Assembly (NCBI GenBank): GCA_025769875.1 | Contig: JAGFNK010000215.1 | Location: forward strand, 1-64,000 | Source: Russula earlei | Lineage: Eukaryota; Basidiomycota; Agaricomycetes; Russulales; Russulaceae | Direction of reading: 5' to 3' | Length of the DNA: 64,000 nt | Shown here: in pieces, positions 1 to 10,513 of the stretch | How the letters are laid out: each line of letters opens with the position of its first letter | Numbering within the stretch: position 1 is the first letter of the stretch | Notes under the pieces: model-generated | What the model was told of the DNA's origin: nothing | The model's input: the letters and a program-made list of their open reading frames with translations, nothing else | Databases searched by the model: none | Made by a program: the position numbers and the translations under genes

Positions 1-2404
1 TTTTTTGGTAGGGGAAAAAGGTAAGGAGTTATCTTATTATTAACTTGCTTATATAACTAAATTACATCTGTTAATGTGTGATTGATGTCCCAATTCTCTT
101 ACTGACAAAATTCCTTTTATGGTAATTCAACCCACTGCAAAAAGTCAAAGACTGGTGTTGTACATACTATCTAATTATACATTCTGACTGAGCATTCATT
201 GAAATCTATTCTATTTGAATCTACAATCAACATTGAATCATTGCTTACCATAGGTTAACCTGATACTGGACAGCTTAAGTAAGGTACCTAGAAGTCAGAC
301 AGAATGTGTAGGCATATAAGCAATAAAGATTGAGATTTCTTTCAACCTGGGGGTGAAATTGTTGATTAATAGGAGTCCACCCTCTTTTTTTTGTGTCAAA
401 CAAACCCACATTTGATGGTTTCCCCTTTCTTGGATTGTCAGAGAGGATGTCATGCATGATGTTAGAGTTTGAGTTGTTTGAGGTGGTGCTTCAAATTGGC
501 ATCCTTGGCTGACCAAGTGTGTTACTGATGATCCCTTCCTCACAATGCCACTGCACTGCAATCATGCCTCCCAATTTGAAGTGAAAGCAGGTGGACAATA
601 CATATGAGGACCACATTCAAGCAGTGATCACTGGTGGCAGGGGGGCCTTTTCAAAAGTAGATGAGCAGCTGTGATTGCCCACAATGTGAGGAGCTGCCTT
701 ATCTTCCTAGCTGACTCTATTAAATGCTCTTAGTTTCCTGATCAAACACTGAGTGACTGCATTAATGGGTGCTGTCCCAGGAAGGGTTTACATGAGGGCC
801 AACAATTGCTCTCAGTAAGGCAGGAAGATGTGCTTGTCACTTGGATCAACCACAAGGCTTTGATGGCCAAGGCCAAGGACCAGATGGAGGTCAACTCCCT
901 TGTATATGAAATGTCTGGTGTCATGCCAGGTATGAACTGGCACCATTGATTCCAGAGGCTGCACATGGACATTCAGATCTCAAAGCCAAGTTCCTTGGAC
1001 CCCAAGCATGTGCAGAATTTCAATGCCTCAAATATCACTTGATACTTTGAGCTAGTTAAGTGGATCTACAATGACCATCCAGACCTCCCACCAGAGCACA
1101 TCTGGAACATGGATGAGAAGGGGATACAACTTGGTGGCAGTCGCAAACACTAAAAAATGTTTTACCACTTGTGCAGCCTCAAGAAATCAAACTTCTATCA
1201 TGTACACTCTGATTCTCTTGAACTTGTCACAATTATTTCTGACAACTTGTCCACCCAAATTGGAGCAATTGCCACATCCCCAAACAGGTGGATGGACAAT
1301 GAAATTGGGTCATTGTAGTTCTGTGAAACCTTCCTTCCCTTCACACTGGCCCACAAGATCACCAGTGATCCTGTCATCCTGTTTGTTGATGGCCACAGTT
1401 CTCATGAGACTGACAAACTCCAGGCACTTGCATACAAGCATGGAGTCATTGTTGTTGCCTTCCCCTCCAAGTGCACACACAAACTCCAACCCCTTGACAT
1501 TACAGTATTTTCCCAGACACAGTAGAACTGGTCCAATCATTGTGACTGCCACATCTGCAAAAACATTCCCATGATACATTACAATGTCATTGTTGAGTAC
1601 ATGAAGGTGTGCACTTGGACAATGTCCCACAAACTGCTTGCTTCTGCCTTCTCCTCCACTGGCATCTTTCCCTTCAACCCCCTCATATTCACCAAGGCTG
1701 ACTTTGTCCCTTCAAGATCTTATTCCACCACACAGCATGTGCTGGCATCATTTCCTACTGATGTCCCTTTGTCCTCCCCTCTTCCCTTCAACTTCTCCAA
1801 CAGTGATGCCTCCTTGGAGGACCTGCTCTCTGACAAGGTTGAAGATATGACCCCTTTCCACTGGGACATGGACAATGATGACAATGACTTTGACTATGAG
1901 CCACCCCAAGGCCATGTTCCAGACTCACAACAACCACAGTTTTCATTTCCAACCCCTGCCATCCCTGCCATCCCTGCCTCAAGCATTCATGTCTTGCTTA
2001 ACTCACCCCTGCTGTCCTTGTGTGCCAGACACATTGAACATGTGTCCATTACACTAAATGCGTCACCAGCTGATGATATTTGTGTCAACTCCACACCCTC
2101 CCCACTTCCTGGTCACTTTACTCATTCTCACAATATGAGTTCTTCCTCTGCAATGTCTATCTCTATTGCCCTTGGTCCCACCCATGTGCCAGTCCCCACC
2201 TTACCACAGGAGTTTCATTCGGAGATGTCCTGACTCCAGATGACAGTAAACCTACTAGAAGGGAGCTTGCTATATCCAGGACAGAGAGCACCTCCAGCCA
2301 TGCCCACTGCACTATCATGAAGCATATGGCATCAGATGCCAGAGAGGAGCTGGAAAATCAGAAGTGCAAGACACACTGTTCAGTGAAGACAAGTGCACAG
2401 TATG

Positions 2405-2409
2405 TCACC
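2405..2409. repeat. target-site duplication TCACC, left copy
   Basis: Five bases, TCACC, lie immediately before the TGTTA start of the solo LTR. The same five bases follow its TAACA end at 2,893-2,897. A 5-bp duplication is normal for LTR-retrotransposon integrase. Confidence 0.85.
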
Positions 2410-2892
2410 TGTTAAGATTCACTAATCTTAATTGCTTCCAAGCAATAGAGTTGCTTGATATAGTTCAAGCACTAGACTTTGAGAGTCTTTGATGTTATCT
2501 CAGAAAAGAATATATGTGTATGAGATGAGAGGGGCCTCTAATTGCTTAGAAGTAGAGTTCTGAGAGATTGAGAGAATTTGTGATGATTCAAAGAGTAAGT
2601 CAAGTGTAAGGCTCAACTCTTGACACACCAGAGTGTTTATATCATATCTCAATAACAGCTGATCTGATTTGTATGAAACTTGGGGAGCACATAGTTGAGA
2701 CCCTCTACTATCTGCAGAGAGAGGTTTTATATCAAAAAAAGACAATTATGACTCATGTGTGAGTCATTCTATCCTAGTATCAGTCAGCATGCCAGTAAGC
2801 AATCAGTAAGCATCAGTCAGCTGATCAGTAAGCAAGGTGAGTAAGCAAGCATAGGTAATCAGTCAGTTCAAGTTGCAAGTCAGTTCCTAACA
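2410..2892 (-). mobile_element. solo LTR (483 bp), probably Ty1/copia-like
   Basis: The segment starts TGTTA and ends TAACA, a perfect 5-bp terminal inverted repeat of the LTR TG...CA type. It is flanked by identical TCACC duplications. On the minus strand a TATA-like TATAAAA lies about 160 bases from the 5' end (near 2,730), which suggests the element was transcribed on that strand. It contains no coding sequence and no neighbouring internal region, so it is a solo LTR left after recombination. Near its plus-strand right end there are short imperfect repeats of CAGTAAGCA and CAGTCAG (about 2,780-2,885). The copia assignment rests only on length and termini. Confidence 0.85.
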
Positions 2893-2897
2893 TCACC
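2893..2897. repeat. target-site duplication TCACC, right copy
   Basis: Right-hand partner of the TCACC at 2,405-2,409. Removing the LTR plus one copy of the duplication leaves the transposase reading frame continuous across the junction. Confidence 0.85.
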
Positions 2898-3419
2898 CAC
2901 CCTATGATTGAAGCACAGTGGCTTTCTGAACAGGAGGTGAAGGCCTGGCTCACAATAGAAGCTGCTGAGAAGGCAGCTCAGAAGGTGGTCAATGATGCAG
3001 CTTGTGGGGTGCAACTCCAGGAGGAGATAAATTCAAGGGTTTTCAGTGGTGAGTCCCAATGCCAAATTATGATGATGCACTCATGCTTTGCACAGAATCA
3101 CTCTCTTCATACAAGCACAAGGACAACCTCATTGCACTCTCTGGTGCACTTGGCCTCAACATGACTAGCACCATCAATGAGCTGGCAACCTAGGTCAAGT
3201 CCCACATAGGAGTGCACCCTGAGCTCTATGATCACCCTCACTTTTCCTTCAAGGCAGGCATCACATGGAGAACAATCAGTAGATACAAATTTGTTCATGT
3301 CCCCCCCCCAAATCTCCCAATCCCAATACCCATTTTCCCCAATCATAACATTCAATCTCAGCAATATAAAGTTCAATCAGTGCTATTTTATCATGTTTTC
3401 ACATGATTATGTGTGACTG

Positions 3420-4935
3420 TCCAGTATCTAGGTAGATTAGTAAGCTGTCCAACTTTTAGTGCTGTTCTAGCCTGGCTTGGCCTGAAAGCCCTGGCTTTGG
3501 CTCAGCTTGAGGCAGCTCCAGCTTTCTCAAATCCCAGGCCAAGCCAAAGCCATCAAACAGAGCTTGGCTCAGCATATACACAGCTTTTCTATGTAAAATA
3601 TGAATTGGTTCCAACAGGTTGCCAATGGACACTACAATACTACCTCACTACTCAGACCAATACATAGTCTTCATGTGTTCATCCTTAATCAGTAGCTCAT
3701 CCCAAGAAAACCCCTCTACATCTGACTCCTTGGTCATTTGTGGATTGCCCAGTGTTGCACTTTTCTGCTTTGCCTGTGACATAGTTGCAATTGCATGCTT
3801 CTTTTTGGCTGTAAAGGATGTACTTGTTGATTAGAAAGTACTCATTGGAGGCAAAAAAGACATATGTGGAACTGGCTGGTCAACAATTTCATCTTCACTG
3901 TTGCTGTCATTGATGGACAAGTTGCTACACCAGTTTTGGGGAGACAACCCCAAGCTGACTAAGGACAGTGCATGCAGATTAGCATCCAGTGTTGAAGATG
4001 CAGGAGGAGGGTTGTTCTTGTTGGCTTGTTGTGAGTGAAACTCCTGAACAGCTTTGCACTGGAAGGAAAGTTGAGGGGCCTCAGAGTTGGCAGTGTCCTT
4101 GAGCTTTGCGGTGGGATTGACAGTCTGTACTGGGGGAGGTACATCCACAGGTCTAACAATCTGTCAATACAAACAACTAACAATCATTTGAGTACTCACT
4201 GGAGATGCTTCAACTCATCTACAAGATGTCACAACTTGAGCTCCACAACGTCCAAGGAAAAATCATTTGCCCAGTTGATTTTCGAAAGGTAGGATATGAT
4301 GATACCCATTCCAAGTTTTCCCTGGCAAATATGGTGAAGGTGGCCACCAGGATCATGACAATCCTCCCCAAACAATGCATCAAACTGGCAGTTGAACATT
4401 TCATGCAGCAGACTATCACCTTCATTTGTATTCATAACAGACCATATGTTATCATCTTTGGATCCTCTGGGTACAGCATCCAACAAAGTGCTAGAGAGAG
4501 CACTGATATCCTTGACAAGCTGTTTGACTGTTTTGGGAGTGGACATTGTGGACACAGAAGGGGAGGAGCACAAGTTGACAACACAAAAATGAGCATTGGG
4601 CATATTGAAATATAGACCACCCAAGGCTGACCTTGTACATGCACTTGACAGGTTGAGAGGGAGGCACAGATACAACAATGAAAAATAACACAGATGTGAC
4701 AATGAAAAATGACAGGGAATGATGGTGTGTCCATGGAAAGTTGTTGATAAATTAAAGTTTGATGATTACCCCCAAATGATCCAAGCTGGGGCTTGGATGG
4801 CCCAGCTCCAGCTTTTCAAATCATAGGCTGGGCCTAAGCCCTTATGAAGCCATCACTTTGGCCCAGCTCATGGCCTGAGGCTGGGCCAAGCACAGCACTA
4901 CCAACTTCTAGGTGACCTACAGTATCAGGGCCATG
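3420..4935. repeat. possible element with loosely inverted GGC/TTGG-rich ends
   Basis: Two stretches rich in GGCTTGG and its complement lie at about 3,460-3,580 and 4,780-4,915. They read partly as inverted copies of each other: AGTGCTGT near 3,458 matches the complement near 4,895, and both contain AGCTCCAGCTTT-like runs. They flank the minus-strand decayed gene at 3,831-4,702. This would fit the ends of one non-autonomous or unclassified DNA element of about 1.5 kb. The similarity is patchy, no target duplication was found, and the boundaries are guesses. Confidence 0.25.
3831..4702 (-). pseudogene. decayed element-associated gene, two exons, function unknown
   Basis: The minus strand shows two coding-like blocks, 4,702-4,200 and 4,160-3,831, joined by a plausible 39-bp intron (4,161-4,199; GTGAGT donor, CAG acceptor). 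The first block has motifs such as STMSTPK and ICQGKLGMGI and looks like the uncharacterised proteins often found inside basidiomycete transposon islands. The second is Pro/Ser/Asn-rich and ends in a normal stop. An in-frame TGA at 4,229-4,231 lies just before a segment that continues in the same frame (HLVDELKHL) up to the intron. A CGA-to-TGA change would explain it and fits the CpG decay of the region. I do not recognise a catalytic domain. Confidence 0.45.
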
Positions 4936-5625
4936 AGAAAATTGCCCATTGTTACAGCATCATGGCTGCTTGAGCATTAGCTCAGGTTCAGTGGGGGCCA
5001 AGTCCCTGGACTTGGTTCAGTAGGTCCAGTGGGGGCTGACTTAACAAGCCAGTTTAATGATTTAGTGTCTCAAGACCAAGTCAAACTATTGAGCAGCCTG
5101 CTGACAGAGTTGATCTTCTGGTTATTTCACAGAAGAGGAGGATGAGGATAGAGAGCACAAAGAGGAAAAGAAACACAAGGGTTCCTTGTGGTGAGCTCAA
5201 GTCAAGCAAGGTATAGGCCAGCACAAGTGAATTGTGATACAGAGAGAATACAGGGCAAGGGATATGACAGAAAATGAGACAAAGCTAAGCTTGGGGCATT
5301 TCCCAGCTTCTACAGGTGCTTAAATACTGTATGGAGCAAGGCTGTACAGTACCATAAGGAGAACAATAAGAAGGCCAGAACCAGTGGCAAAAAGGGATCA
5401 GAACAATAGCTAAAACACAACCAGGGAGATGAAAACAAAATGATATATGTGAAACATGAATCAAGAGGAGGCAATCAAGATCAAGGGATGAAATGTAGCC
5501 AAGGGAATGAGGATGAAACATAAAAATAGTAATAGAGAACAAGGGGGTTAATGACAAGCCAAGGAGAGGTAGATCACAACACCCATGCTAGTCACAGCTT
5601 CTAGCTCTACATCTCCCATGGGGTC
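4936..5625. other. AT-rich, CpG-poor DNA without a recognisable gene
   Basis: No reading frame here carries a motif I recognise. The 90-codon minus frame at 5,285-5,557 is hydrophobic but lacks codon structure or a family motif. The composition matches the surrounding decayed repeats, so this is probably degraded transposon DNA. Confidence 0.5.
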
Positions 5626-5895
5626 ATCTGACCTTGTTGAAGCTCAAGAAAAAATCAATCTATTGAGATCTGGCTCCACCATTTAGAAGTGCATCAAATC
5701 CTTTTTTTTTTCACTTTCCTTATGCCCCAGTCTTGGAAAACACAGTCTTCAGCCAAATCTTCATGTTCATCTCTCCAGTCTGCAGTCTCAACATTCTCTC
5801 TATCTAAGACTGTCAAATCCAGTGCCAAAGCAGTTGGGCACAACATCAAACATGTCAAGAAAGGTGCCAGTTCAATTACTTGTGCCCTCAAGTGG
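5626..5895 (+). pseudogene. fragment of a small Ser/Lys-rich element-associated ORF
   Basis: Codons to 5,895 include SLSKTVKSSAKAVGHNIKHV, a Lys/Ser-rich amphipathic motif that I associate with uncharacterised proteins in basidiomycete transposon islands. The frame runs straight into the left end of LTR copy A at 5,896, which supplies the stop, so insertion of the LTR or later rearrangement truncated the gene. No function is known to me. Confidence 0.35.
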
Positions 5896-6660
5896 TGTTG
5901 AGACTCACTGTTGAACAATCCAGTTCAAGAGAAAGGGAGGAGGTCAGAGATGAGTTGATAGACATCTAAGATGGCATGGGGAAGAAGGAGAGTCCAGAGC
6001 AGTAACAAATGCTGAAGAGGTACAGTTACTAGTAGTGCAAGGAAGTTATGCAGAGAAGAAGCCAGTGAGACAGAAGAGGGTGGTCCTGAAGGAGTACCCC
6101 TGGTAATGAGAGTGCCACAAATCAAATGGACAGTCTGAAGACTGTCCACTACTTTATTGAGCACTTATATACTACAAGGGAATTACTCAATAGAGAACAA
6201 GTCATAACCTTGTTATCAAGAACAATGGGAGATGAGTAAGACATCAGGGAATACTTAGTGAGCATGCTCAGTCATGCTCAGTAAGCTGCTGAGTAAGGAG
6301 GCCCTAGATGATGAGTAAGGGCCTTTAGTGTCCACATGTTCACTATCTAGTGCACATGCAAAGCATCTGATTCATTTGCTGTAAGTTAGTTTAGGGCCAG
6401 TCTTTCTGAGACTTGGAGTATTTGACAGTCAGGAGGTACTCCTTATAAGACCCCTTACAAGGTTCTATTAGGGCCCTTAGAGTTGACCCTAATATTAGTA
6501 TTAAGGTCCCTGGGGTTGTCTCATAGTTTGTTCTAAGGTTATTAGAGTTAGTCTAATAACACATTCTAGGGTCTATAGTATCTTCATCAGCATCCAATAT
6601 AAGAACATTAGGGTCATCCTAAGGGGTCTTTAGAGGGCCTCTAATGTTGTTCTTTACTGC
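5896..6660 (-). mobile_element. LTR copy A (minus orientation, lacks its 5' ~200 bp)
   Basis: The segment aligns base for base with the complete copy C (7,786-8,751) from TGTTGAGACTCACTG at 5,896 through the TATA and AATAAA region (the complement carries TATATAAG and CAATAAAG near 6,150) to about 6,660. There it stops and copy B begins in the opposite orientation. The terminal block found at the right end of copies C and D, ending TTCATGACA, is missing. Adjacent coding for reverse transcriptase or integrase is absent, so these are solo or rearranged LTRs. Confidence 0.75.
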
Positions 6661-6671
6661 TAGATACATTG

Positions 6672-7530
6672 TGTCATGAACCATTTCCTGGAGAGGGCCC
6701 TTGAAGGACCCTTCCTTATTAGAGGAAACGCAGCCTCTATGATGCCACCCTGTTCACACAACCAAAAGGGGTGAGTAGAGGTGTCCACAATATTGCATGT
6801 GCATTGTCATGCAATTGATTCTAGGCAAAATCAACATACAGCAAGCCCTACTTAGTGGCAACCCTTCTAGCAATAAAAGACAATATTAAAGGCTCCTTAA
6901 AGACCCTTTAGGACAACCTACATTGGATGCTAATGAAGATACTATAGGCCCTAGAATGTGTTATTAGACTAACTCTAATAACAGTAGAACAAACTATAAG
7001 GCAATACTAAGGACTTTAATATGGATATTAGGGTTGACTCTAGGGACCCTAATAAGAACTGTATGATGGGCCTTATAGGCAACACTATTCCACAGACAAA
7101 TAAGTCCCCAAATGACCAGCCTTAAACTAACTAACCATAAATGAATCAGATGCTTTGCACATGCACTAAGCAGTGAACACATGGACACTAAAGGCCTTAA
7201 CTCATCATTATGGGCCTTCTTACTCAGCAGCTTACTGAGCATGACTGAGCATGCTCACTAAGCATGCTCTGACTTCTTACTCATCTGTCAATTGTGCTTG
7301 ATAACAAGGATATGACTTGTTCTCCATTTAGCAATTCCCTTGTAGTATATAAGCACTCAATAAAGTAGCAGACAGTCTTCAGACTGTCCATTTGATTTGT
7401 GGCACTCTATTACTGAGGGTACTCCTTTGTGACTGCCCTATCTAGTACACACTGGCCCTCTCCTTCCATGACCATCTCTCACAGCCAGTACCAGTTCCCC
7501 TCTGGTACTTGCTACTTGTTGTTGTGCAGC
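6672..7530 (+). mobile_element. LTR copy B (plus orientation), inverted relative to A
   Basis: It begins TGTCATGAACCATTTCC at 6,672, which is the complement of the right ends of copies C and D. It runs through a TATATAAGCACTCAATAAAG promoter/poly(A) block at about 7,338-7,357 and diverges after about 7,440-7,530. Arms of about 580 bp (6,075-6,660 against 6,868-7,440) are inverted copies around a loop of about 205 bp, so A and B together form a long imperfect palindrome. No target duplication was found. Confidence 0.75.
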
Positions 7531-7785
7531 ATAGAGCACAGCTAACAGGCCAAGCAACCCACCTTAGAGGTTGTGCTAATGCTCAAGTAATATTGGGGTG
7601 TAGAGCAATGTGTATACTCATCTACATGTATGGTATTTATACCTCTATGACCCAGGACTGTTCCTAAGACCAAAAGAGGTGACTACAGGTGTCCACTATA
7701 TTGTGCACTCAGTGATGCATGATGTGGAAATGTTCTAGATGCAGCATAAGGCTGCATCTTGTGATAGATAGCATAGTATGCATTT

Positions 7786-8751
7786 TGTCAAGACTCACTG
7801 TTGAACTATCCAGTTCAAGAGTGAGGGGTAAGCTCAGAGACGAGTTGGTAGATGTCCAAGATGGTGCATGGGCAAGGAAGTAGAGTCCAGAGTAGTAACA
7901 GATACCAGAGAGGTATAGTTACTGTGAGAGCCGAGCAGTCACGCAGAGGAGGAGGCCAGGATAGTCACAAGGGAACGGTCCTTAAAGGAGTATCCCAGGG
8001 ATAGGAGAGTGCCATAAACAAATGGACAGTCTGAGGACTGTCCACTACTTTATTGAGCACTTATATACTACAAGAGAACTGCTAAATAGGGAACAAGTCA
8101 TAACCTTGTTATCAAGCACAATAGATGATGAGTAAGAAGTCGGAGTGTGCTTACTGAGCATGCTCAGTCATGCTCAGTAAGCTGCTGAGTAAGAAGGCTT
8201 CTCTTGATGAGTAAGAGCTTCCATTGTCCATGTGTTCACTGCTTTAGTGCATGTGCGAGCACCTGATTTCATTTCCTGTTAGTTAGTTTAGGGCTGGTCA
8301 TTTGAGGACTTGTAGTTTGGTTAGGGAATAGTGTTATCTTATAAGGCCCTTATGTAGTTCTATTAGGGTCCTTAGAGTCGACCCTAATACTCTATTAAGG
8401 TCCTTAGTATTGCCTTATAGTTCGTTCTATAGTTATTAGAGTTGGTCTAATAACACGTTGTAGGGCCTTTGATACTAGGTTATTGCCTATTGTAGAGCTC
8501 CTAGGGTCGTTCCAAAGGGTCCTTAGGAAGGGCCCTAATACTGTCCTTTGTTGCTAGAAGGGTTGCCATTAAGTGGGGCTTGCTGTATGTCGATTGTGCC
8601 GAGAATCGCTCGGCAACAATGCGCGCGCGATATTGTGGACACCTCTACTCACCCCTTTTGCTCGTGTGAACAGGGTGACACCATAGAGGCTGGGTTTCCT
8701 CCTATAAGGAAGGGTCCTTCAAGGGCCCTCTCCGGAGAATGGTTCATGACA
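7786..8751 (-). mobile_element. LTR copy C, complete (966 bp)
   Basis: The segment starts TGTCAAGACTCACTG and ends GGTTCATGACA, giving TGTCA/TGACA terminal inverted repeats. On the minus strand it carries TATATAAG and CAATAAAG at about 8,045-8,070, the usual promoter plus poly(A) layout of an LTR. It keeps more CpG sites than its relatives, for example the CGCGCGCG run near 8,621-8,628, so it looks like the youngest copy. The flanking pentamers (CATTT left, CAAGT right) do not match, so a clean target duplication has been lost. Confidence 0.85.
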
Positions 8752-8754
8752 CAA

Positions 8755-9412
8755 GTCATAACCTTGTTATCAAGCACAATTGATGGATGAGTAAGAAGTT
8801 GGGGTATGCTTACTGAGCATGCTCAGTCATGCTCAGTAAGCTGCTGAGTAAGAAGGCTCCTATTGATGAGTAAGAGCCTTTACTGTCCACATGTTCACTG
8901 CCTTAGTACACATGCTAAGCACCTGCTTCATTTACTGTTAGTTAGTTTAGGGCTGGTCATTTGAGGACTTGTAGTTTGGTCCAGAGAATAGAGTTGCTTA
9001 TAAGGTCCCTTATATAGTTCTATTAGGGTCCTTAGAGTTGACCCTAATACTTATATTAAGGTCCTTAGTATCACTTTGTAGTTCATTCTATAGTTATTAG
9101 AGTTAGTCTAATAACACATTGTAGGGCTTTTAGTGTCTTGTTAGTGCCTCTTGTAGGGCACTTAGAGTCGTCCCAAGGGGTCCTTAGAGAGGCTATAATA
9201 TAGTCCTTTATTGCTAAAAGGGTTGCCACTAAGTGGGGCTTGCTGTATGTCGATTGTGCCAAGAATTGCTCACACAACAATGCATGCATGATATTGTGGA
9301 CACCTCTACTCACCCCTTTTGCCCATGTGAATAGGGTGGCACCATAGAGGCTGGGTTTCCTCTATTAAGGAAGGGTCCTTCAAGGGCCCTCTCTGGGAAT
9401 TGGTTCATGACA
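8755..9412 (-). mobile_element. LTR copy D, truncated
   Basis: It starts inside the LTR at GTCATAACCTTGTTATC, equivalent to position 8,096 in copy C, only three bases after copy C ends, and runs to a normal TTCATGACA terminus at 9,412. About 310 bp of its minus-strand 3' part are missing. The abrupt junction with C suggests deletion or recombination between tandem LTRs. Many CpGs of copy C are TpG or CpA here. Confidence 0.8.
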
Positions 9413-10513
9413 GACACAATGTGATATGTGAACTCCATTCATGCTAGCACACTAGCATGTTGTGACATATTGTGCTACTATAAACACACTGGCATACAGT
9501 ATGTGTGCTGCTTTAGATAAGATGTCATTAAGTTAATCAGTCATTTCCTTTTATGTCTATGGCTTGCTGTGATCACCAGATCCATATATAACCTATTTTG
9601 GAACCATAGAAACTCTGATGCAGCATTGATTGGCAGGTGTGACCAACTGCCATTTTTTTGATCTTAACAAACCACAAAGGCTTTCAGCAAAAAAATATAT
9701 TGGATACATCAAGATACAGTATGGTAAGTGCTATGAGAAGTTTTATGCTGATTGAGCTTGAATCAAGGGAGAGATCAAACAAGGGTACCCATCTGAACTA
9801 CATGGCAGGGTTAGTATATTGTGTTGCATGCAGAGGAGGATGTGATGAATTAAGAACTGGATGCATATTTGACCACTGATGACTCACAACATGCAACCTG
9901 CCATTTTGGTACATTCTAGAGCTTTGACACAACTTCTAAGAGCTCTAACATGGCATCGATTGGCAAGTGTGACAAACAGCCTTTTTTTATTTCACTACAC
10001 TATATATCAGAGGGTACTATATGCAGTATGGTAGTTGTTAAATAAGAAACAAGTAATTAATGATTTCTGAATGAGGGCCCTGTTTAAATAATGAGGGCAG
10101 GTATAGTATTGTTGGTGAAGAAGCAGCTTGTACAGTATGATGTTGATAAGATTTCAGAACATACATTGTTACACAAGTGTAAGTTCTGGTCAACATTATT
10201 TTATTATTTTGTTACTAGAATTTATATAACAAAATTTAAACCAAGTGTTACCTTTTTTTCCCTGAAATTTGTCATAACATTTGTATTCAAAGTGTTACAC
10301 TTTTTGTCAGTCACATGTCACATAAGTTGGTCTTATCCAGTGAAAAGCAACCCACGTTCAGAAGGCACGTGTATTTCTTTTTTGAGTAATGCCGTCGGCT
10401 TGTCATGTCAGGCAATGGTCGTTCTCGGCTCCACGCACATCTCGTGCTGCATGCAGCCCATTTCGAATATAAAATATTACTCTTCTTTCCTTCCTCCCTC
10501 TATCTCTTCCCCT
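9413..10513. other. AT-rich spacer with a diverged direct repeat, ends in the wc-2 promoter
   Basis: No gene was recognised. A block with GATTGGCA, GTGTGAC and a T-run at 9,623-9,660 recurs at 9,952-9,989, about 330 bp apart, which indicates an old duplication. From about 10,200 to 10,330 there are several GTGTTAC-like motifs in AT-rich sequence. CpG dinucleotides become frequent from about 10,345, which marks the edge of the decayed island. The last 170 bases before 10,514 are the presumed wc-2 promoter and 5' leader. Confidence 0.5.

Larger units (their letters stand above)
564..3290 (+). pseudogene. decayed pogo-like (Tc1/mariner superfamily) DDE transposase gene
   Basis: The sequence reads as a pogo/Tigger-type transposase only when several frames are combined. 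A start-like MPPN is at 564. A DNA-binding-domain remnant with QQLLS and DVLVTWI is at about 800-850. The hallmark PEHIWNMDEKGIQLGG lies at 1,090-1,140. Catalytic-core remnants follow, including LFVDGHSSHE at about 1,382 and KLQPLDITVF at about 1,487. The 3' part encodes a long Ser/Pro-rich tail. In-frame stops and frame changes (for example near 600, 1,316 and 1,525) show it is dead. A solo LTR splits it at 2,410-2,892 and the frame resumes after it. From about 3,060 a frame resembles the short module with ALGL and HPEL motifs seen in fungal element-associated proteins; linking it to this gene is inference. The element's own termini were not found. Confidence 0.75.

Noticed and set aside
2760..2885. 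CRISPR-like spacing of CAGTAAGC and CAGTCAG motifs
   Set aside because: Units are short and irregular and lie inside a eukaryotic solo LTR; they are simple imperfect repeats.
5285..5557. hydrophobic 90-codon minus-strand frame that could be a membrane protein
   Set aside because: It lies in CpG-depleted decayed DNA where loss of C favours hydrophobic codons; no helix spacing or motif supports a gene.
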